Shown here one piece after another: positions 8,178 to 13,064 of a stretch of 13,064 nt of DNA. The stretch is from positions 1 through 13,064 of the forward strand of contig JAMQCK010001010.1 in the NCBI GenBank assembly GCA_024196135.1. The letters run 5' to 3'. Numbering within the stretch: the stretch's first letter is position 1; each line of letters opens with the position of its first letter. This DNA is from Pleurotus ostreatus/Saccharomyces cerevisiae fusant (Eukaryota; Opisthokonta). Under the pieces are notes generated by a model. It was not told the origin of the DNA, searched no databases, and saw only the letters and a list, made by a program, of their open reading frames with translations. The translations under genes were made by a program, and so were the position numbers.

Positions 8178-9193
8178 GGCGGAGAATATGTACAGGCGAC
8201 ATAGTGCGCCGTGGTCATGTGTGCAGGGAGAGCGCGAGGACGGCTGATCGCATTGGATCAATGGCTGACGGAAAATGGCAGCGGCTGGCAGCGGAGGGGT
8301 GGTAGCATCAAGGCAGGCACGCGTATGTTGGCCGCCAGCTGGGGGCGGGGCCCCGGGCGTACCTGCCCCGCGCGAGGGGCGCGGGTTGGGCGCGGGGTCG
8401 GAAGGTGGAGGAAATACAGCGAACTCGCTCGGCCGACGTACAGGAGATTCTGGCGAAGTATGAGGAAGCAGAAGAACATACGAAGGCATTCTTCTCTCGG
8501 CGCTTGACGTCGACCATCTTCTTGGGATAAGGGTTCGTGAAAAAGAGAGGGTGGGTTGGGCTTGCGCGCGGGGTTGCTGGATGAATGTACTGGGTGCGCG
8601 GAGCTGGAGGTGGCTGAATGAACACGGCGTTAACTCGGGAGTCGGCGCGCGGGAGCAATCTGTGCTGAAGTATCCCGCGGCTTGTTGCGCCACTAGAGCA
8701 GATATAGTCCTGAGAAGGGCTGACTGGCATCGGATAAGGGGGTGCGAGAGGGAAAACTATGAAGAGCCTGCCCGATGGAGGGCTCCTGGCTGCTTTTCAG
8801 CGAGCTTAAACACGTACAAGCAAGATAGTGGACACACCTTTCTGAGCCTGAGGCAGACACTGTGATAAACTGGATACTTACCGCAAAAAGCATACCATGG
8901 CAGGCGGTAGCCGCTTCGGAAAACCCCAAGGTGAGCAAACAAAAGCATATTACAACCACTGCCATTCTACTGGGAGGCCAAGTGGCGAAGAGTAAGGTAA
9001 GAGACAACACAGACTCTAGAAATACAACGCTATCAGTAGCGCGGTGGACAACCAAACAGAGCGTCTGAGGGACTAGCACCGGACGAAAGATGAACACAAT
9101 GACGAGTTCAGCACGTACGCTTGCGCGTCACAACCAATCCAAGAAGACGTACATCGCAGCTTCAAAAGGGCCTGATCCCGACACCTCGAAACT

Positions 9194-10826
9194 TCAGACC
9201 TTCACACTGACCAGCTTTCCTCTCCCGTGATCGCCAAAGCGCGCCCACTTGCGGTGCTTCTTTCGCCGGGAGTGGGAGGGCTGCTGGCGCTTGCGATCGT
9301 CCTCATCTTCGTCGTCTTCTTCGCCTTCGTCGTCGTCGTCGTCGTCTTCATCGTCCTCATCGTCCTCTTCGTCCTCGTCGACCTCTTCGTCCCCGTAAAT
9401 GGCCTCGTATACCCTCTGATCCTTTGAAGATAGAACGAGTGCGGTGAGGCGGCGACCGTAGACCTGCGTGGTGCATTGTGAGTGACGCTCACTTGTGCGA
9501 GCATGGAAAGATCACTTACAGCCCCGCTGTCCAAACCGATGGACCACCGCTTCACATCGAGACCGCGGGACGCCGCATGCCCGTATACGACCGTCGATGG
9601 CATGCAAGGAAGCTCCTGATCCTTGTGCTTCGCCGCCTCTTCCTCGTCTCCACTGCGCAAACTTCCATCGTACCCCACACAGCTCTTCATATCCCGATTC
9701 CAATAGTGGGACCAGGGTGTGCCGTCGTTGCCCTTCCTCGTCACGTCGCCATCGTCCAGCACGCTGCGCATGTTGATGTTCGTCCACGGATCCGTGTTCT
9801 GGGGCACCTCCGTCAACACGGCGCGCTCCTGGATCTCGCGCAGCGTGGCGTCCTTGCTCGAGCTTGCCACGTCCTTCGGCAGGCTCGGAATTCTCGCCAG
9901 CGGCTGCCGCTTATGGTTCGGCTTGTAGTTCGGGTCCGACGGTAGAAGCCCAGCGTGGACGATGAATGCGTGCGCAGAGGGGATATGTATCTTCAACGGC
10001 AGGTTCTTCAGATACTCGAAGTCCTCCTTCCGCATATCACGCGCGATCCGGTAGTGGTCGCTGAAGAGCTTCCACCCGTCGGGAACCTTCCGCCACCACT
10101 TGCTCTTATGCTTCTTCTTCGCCTTCTCGATCCACTCGGACAGCCGGTCGTCGTCGACCTTGTGCGACTCCCAGTCGTCGTTGAGGGCATTGAGCCATTT
10201 CTTGCCGCCGGGCTGCGTATGGATCCAGTCGAACCAGCCGCGCCATTCGATGACTTTCTGGTCGTGGTTGCCGCGGACGCCGGTGACGTTGTGCGAGGAC
10301 ATGTAGGTGAGGACGGCGAGAGAGCCTTTATGGGGACCCTTGGCGACGATGTCGCCGACGTGAATGAACTTGTCGGAGCTTTCGTCGTAGGAGAGCTTGT
10401 CGAGGAGGCGGCTGCGGCAGTCAGTAATGGTTGGGATGGTGGGAGCAACGCTACGCACTGCATCTCCTTGTTCATCCCGTGGATGTCCCCCACAATTATG
10501 ATCCGTCTATTGGGATCATCTGGGGAGGTCAAGCTCAGCGATCGTCCGTGGAGGTCGTCAGGACGACACTGACCTAGAGGAAACTCGTCCGTAGACAACG
10601 TAGCGATGTCCCTATACGCGCTGAAGTCTGGAAGACTTATGGCTGCGTGTCCCTCTCATGAGCATCCCATCGTCACCGCGAGCCGAATAAACGCACCCTG
10701 CACGTCGACCTCGTCTACATCGTACGCGGTCGATCTGTGCGCCTCGTAGGATATCCCGCGGTAGAGAATGAAGACGATGAAGCCCGTGAGGGCCCCGAAG
10801 GCAAGGGACTGACGAATCTCCAACAT
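9194..10826 (-). CDS. PPN2: Membrane-anchored ApaH-like phosphatase (Ppn2-like endopolyphosphatase)
   Basis: Predicted exons, read leftward: 10826-10697, 10642-10574, 10519-10459, 10411-9520 and 9463-9194, giving 473 residues. A single hydrophobic segment at about 8-25 near the N-terminus predicts a type II anchor. The metallophosphatase motifs follow in order: GDIHG (77-81), GDIVAKGP (106-113), GNHD (134-137), HAG (239-241) and YGH (363-365), then GLDSGAVYGRR. Lysine in GDxVxKGP is typical of eukaryotic ApaH-like phosphatases, where bacterial ApaH has arginine. The anchored fungal member Ppn2 is a vacuolar, metal-dependent endopolyphosphatase, so cleavage of polyphosphate is the best guess. 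The tail is unusual: 30 of 32 residues (409-440) are Asp/Glu, followed by a basic end. The catalytic call is strong; the polyphosphate substrate is inferred from the family. Confidence 0.85.
9296..9391 (-). repeat. GAN trinucleotide repeat encoding an acidic tract
   Basis: A run of GAC, GAT, GAA and GAG codons, including six consecutive GAC, encodes residues 409-440 of the phosphatase. On the opposite strand the same bases give a Val/Phe-rich open frame (9227-9427) that is only a mirror of this repeat. Confidence 0.9.
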
Positions 10827-10948
10827 GGGTGTAGGAAGGCAACAAGGAAGCGAATAAAGATGCTAAGACATGTGTATGAGGGAACTTGAACGGGGTAGCT
10901 GCCCAAGACGGGATAGGCGCCTGCGCCTGCCGGGAGGTCGGTCCGATG

Positions 10949-10956
10949 TGACGTCA
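10949..10956. promoter_or_regulatory. Full CRE palindrome TGACGTCA upstream of the phosphatase
   Basis: This is an exact 8-bp copy of the site found upstream of the monooxygenase, 123 bp before the phosphatase start codon. It is a plausible bZIP (ATF/CREB-type) site. Confidence 0.45.
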
Positions 10957-10992
10957 AGCGCCCACAACTGCCCATAACCTTCTCGGTCAGTT

Positions 10993-11012
10993 CGACTGGG
11001 CAGTCCCAGTCG
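10993..11012. other. Perfect 8-bp hairpin with a CAGT loop
   Basis: CGACTGGG and CCCAGTCG are perfect complements around a 4-nt loop. The hairpin lies about 160 bp downstream of the metacaspase stop and 167 bp upstream of the phosphatase start. It could be a 3' UTR structure or a dyad DNA site. Confidence 0.5.
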
Positions 11013-11170
11013 GCGTGTAGCTCGTCGAGACGCTGTCTTTGAAAATCGAAGGGAAGCCTCAAATGTCGTACATCTGAAAGACAGTGCATTTTACAAGGTG
11101 GTTGTACAAGGGCGTCCAACTGCAGTACACGCTATGGCACTAAGCCTACGACCGCACAAAGTCCGCACGC

Positions 11171-13064
11171 TCAACAGATGAACATAATGCTCGTGTCTAT
11201 CGGGTGCGACGCCGACAGCTGCGGCTTCTGGCTGTACTTGGCCTTCAGGATCCCGCGAATCTCCACCAGCAACTGCTGGTAGGTCTGCTGCTTGTTCTGG
11301 CTGAGCGCAGTCATGAACGCGTAACTCATCGCGCCCGTCGCCTGGCCGGCCTCGTACGCGTCGGCCGAGGTCTGGCTGTCCTTGCAGCCGCTCCAGGAGA
11401 TCTGAGGAGCGTAACATCAGTTTGTAGTCCAAGTGAAGAGCATCGTAAAGCTTGAATACTCACCACATCCGCCGGACTCGTCTTCGTCTGCCGCGCTACC
11501 TCCTGCGCCTTCTGCGTGTTCCCTGATGCTGTCTTGAACAAGCCCACAGCACTCTTGAACACGCCGCCCATGTCACCCTTGGCGTACGAGGTGACGGCGG
11601 AGAGCACGCCCTGGCCGGCCTCGGCAGCGAGGTTGGGCTCCTTGACCTTGCCCTCGGTGGAGTAGATGTACGGGAGGTCTGTATAGCGTGAATATCCGGA
11701 GGGATAAGGGCGAGTGAGAGCAAGCTTACCGAGAGCAGAGCCTGAGTGGCAGGACTAAGCGAAGGGTCAGTAATTCCTCAGACTCGAGCTCATAACGAAC
11801 TCACGTCAAAGATAGCAGTCAGGCGGCATCCAGCAGGCAAAGGCTTGACCATGATATCGTGCATGAGCTTTAGGAAGGTTAGCACCGGTACTGACGCCTC
11901 TCAGAAGGCGTAAATACGCACATCGTCCACTAGATGCCCGGCGTTCTCGTAGTCAATGGGGTAGATGACTGCAGACAAGTCAGCGTAAAGCTCGAAGAGC
12001 GCGAGCTTGTTATACTATACCTTCATCATACCCGTCCGCCTCGTCGCCGTCCAGATCCTTAGTAGAGCCACCGTGACCGGAGTCTGCGAGGTTTCATGAG
12101 CCATCTGTCTGGTACTTTCCCTTGGATAGATCTTACAGTGGAAGAACAACGAGTCATTGGGTTGCGCCCCGCGCACGAGCCACTGCATCGCTGCAATCTG
12201 CAAAGATGTTTAGCCATCTCAGTACTGGCGAATCCATCAGCACTTACGATATTGTCCCGCGTAGGGATCTGCCGCGGGTTCGACGCGTCGTCGGTCAACA
12301 TGACGATGTCGTCCTGCTTGTAGCCGTAGTTCGCTGCGAGTGAACTGCATGAGTGCAACTCCTTGACCACTCACCATCCAACTCACCACACAAGAAGCGC
12401 TGTATATTGCGCGCGTCGTTAATGCATCCCTTCAGTTCGCCCTTCTGCCCGACGTAGTTGATGCCGATCTGTATAGGGTGTCAACACGGTGTATGTACCC
12501 ACCCCCCTTCATCGCCTCGAGCGAATTTCTCTTCGTCTCACAAGATCAGAGCCGAGCACTCACACAAAGTGCCTTCTTCTTCCCCGTGCACTGCGAGTAC
12601 TGGAAGTATGGCTGCTGCACCTGGTGGCTCGACTGGTTCTCGAACTGCGGGCCGTAGTGCTGCTGGCCCGTCGGCGGCATGTGCATGCCTTGGTTGTGCG
12701 CGCCCGGCGGCGGGCCCGCGGGCGGCGCGTAGGCGGGGCGGTTGTGCTGGGCGCTGGGAGGTGTCAGCACGGTGAGAGTAGAATGGGTGGCTAGCAGGGA
12801 AGGGTTATGGTTTCAGGTCTGCGTGGCGCGAACGAAGTCGAGTGCATTTCCGATTCCTGACACTTACGGCGGCGGGGGAGGCGAGGAATACGCGGGCTGG
12901 TAGCCTCCGCCACCCTGATAGCCTTGCTGTTGATGGTACTGCTGGCCAGGGTAGGTGCTGCGAGGCGGGGGAGGTGGGCCTGGGGGAGGGGCGTAGCTGA
13001 CGGACTAGTGTGAGCACGCGTGTAGGGTATCATGACTTGTACGTATACGCACCCGCCGCCGTAC
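11171..13064 (-). CDS. MCA1: Type I metacaspase (N-terminus cut by the window edge)
   Basis: Predicted exons, read leftward: 13064-13053 (partial), 12996-12868, 12753-12564, 12468-12387, 12333-12248, 12197-12137, 12083-12021, 11968-11922, 11867-11805, 11754-11730, 11678-11464 and 11401-11171, giving 400 visible residues in frame. Metacaspases are caspase-fold cysteine proteases that cleave after Arg/Lys, are usually Ca2+-activated, and take part in stress, protein quality control and cell death. Visible residues 1 to about 105 form a Pro/Gln/Tyr/Gly-rich prodomain without a zinc finger. The p20 domain starts near KKALCIGINYVG. The catalytic His190 lies in HYSGHGG and Cys246 in DSCHSG. The p10 part begins near [12 protein letters not shown] and ends [12 protein letters not shown]. 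There is no long p20-p10 linker, consistent with type I. The 5' exon and promoter lie to the right of the window. Confidence 0.93.
11730..11754 (-). other. 25-nt exon carrying the metacaspase catalytic cysteine
   Basis: A CTTAG acceptor and a GTAAGC donor bound 25 bases encoding S-C-H-S-G-S-A-L plus one base. The catalytic Cys is thus confined to a very small exon, and its skipping would both remove the nucleophile and shift the frame. Confidence 0.8.

Larger units (their letters stand above)
8110..8573. promoter_or_regulatory. Cluster of CreA/Mig1-type GCGGGG cores upstream of the transporter
   Basis: GCGGGG, which fits the SYGGRG consensus of the fungal carbon repressor CreA/Mig1, occurs at 8110-8115, 8121-8126, 8345-8350, 8392-8397 and 8568-8573, and on the minus strand at 8366-8371. 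A sugar-transporter promoter is a natural place for such sites. The region is GC-rich overall, so chance matches are expected. Confidence 0.35.
8005..9193. other. Intergenic: transporter promoter and phosphatase 3' flank
   Basis: There is no well-supported gene in 1.2 kb. The left half (8005-8600) is GC-rich and contains the transporter TATA box, a short hexamer repeat and several GCGGGG cores. The right half (8600-9193) has more balanced composition. A 257-codon open frame on the minus strand (7920-8693) and a 134-codon one (8693-9097) lack domains and do not share the codon bias of the real genes. A 32-codon ORF on the + strand at 8897-8995 has an ideal ACCATGG start context but no recognisable product. 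Confidence 0.55.
10827..11170. other. Intergenic: metacaspase 3' flank and phosphatase promoter
   Basis: This 344-bp interval between two leftward genes holds an 8-bp hairpin (10993-11012), a CRE palindrome (10949-10956) and a second inverted repeat, CTGTCTTT/AAAGACAG at 11033-11040 and 11077-11084. No gene is supported. Confidence 0.55.

Noticed and set aside
7920..8693. 257-codon open frame on the minus strand
   Set aside because: It has low-complexity Pro/Arg/Ser content, spans the GC-rich promoter and overlaps the first exon of the transporter in another frame.
8693..9097. 134-codon open frame on the minus strand
   Set aside because: It has no recognisable domain, its codon use is unlike the real genes here, and it carries no supporting splice or promoter signals.
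9227..9427. Very hydrophobic Val/Phe/Leu-rich open frame on the + strand
   Set aside because: It is the reverse complement of the Asp/Glu-coding repeat of the phosphatase, so the apparent membrane helix is an artefact.
1..13064. tRNA, rRNA, CRISPR, transposase or viral sequences
   Set aside because: Scanning both strands by eye showed no cloverleaf, regular spacer array, transposase motif or viral gene.

Overview
The window looks like a stretch of a filamentous basidiomycete (Agaricomycete-type) nuclear genome. The coding regions are broken by many short introns, mostly 48-75 nt, with GTRNGT-like donors and YAG acceptors. Third codon positions are C/G-biased. The gene repertoire is eukaryotic and fungal: an F-box protein, a sugar porter, a type I metacaspase and a membrane-anchored ApaH-like phosphatase. 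I see no bacterial, phage, CRISPR, tRNA or transposon signature. All gene models were built by hand from splice signals and reading-frame phase, so exon borders are predictions, although every multi-exon model closes in frame.

Layout, left to right. (1) 125-197, + strand: the terminal exon of an unidentified gene that begins outside the window. (2) 198-835: an intergenic/promoter interval with a very G-rich tract, a GTATG-rich cluster, a perfect CRE palindrome and a TATA box. (3) 836-3304, +: a 605-residue flavin-dependent (FMO-type) monooxygenase in 10 exons, two of them microexons of 9 and 14 nt. (4) 3305-3920: an intergenic interval with a TC microsatellite and a poly-C run. (5) 3921-5456, +: an F-box protein with a predicted 9-nt first coding exon. 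(6) 5601-8004, -: an MFS sugar porter of 550 residues in 15 exons, including an 8-nt microexon. It converges on the F-box gene with only 144 bp between stop codons. (7) 8005-9193: a 1.2-kb GC-rich upstream region of the transporter with several CreA/Mig1-like cores and a TATA box. (8) 9194-10826, -: a 473-residue membrane-anchored ApaH-like (Ppn2-like) phosphatase with a long acidic tail. (9) 10827-11170: an intergenic interval with a perfect hairpin and a second full CRE palindrome. (10) 11171 to beyond 13064, -: a type I metacaspase missing only its extreme N-terminus.

Functionally this reads as a set of independent housekeeping or accessory genes rather than one pathway. The monooxygenase and sugar porter do not form a convincing biosynthetic cluster, since no synthase or regulator lies between them. 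The metacaspase and the polyphosphatase-like gene are tandem in the same orientation, but nothing in the sequence proves a shared role. The most noteworthy observations are the microexons (8, 9, 14, 25 and 31 nt, plus the 9-nt first exon), the acidic tail on the phosphatase, the exact tandem repeats in the monooxygenase N-terminus, and several compact regulatory-looking DNA structures. I did not find a clearly novel biological system.
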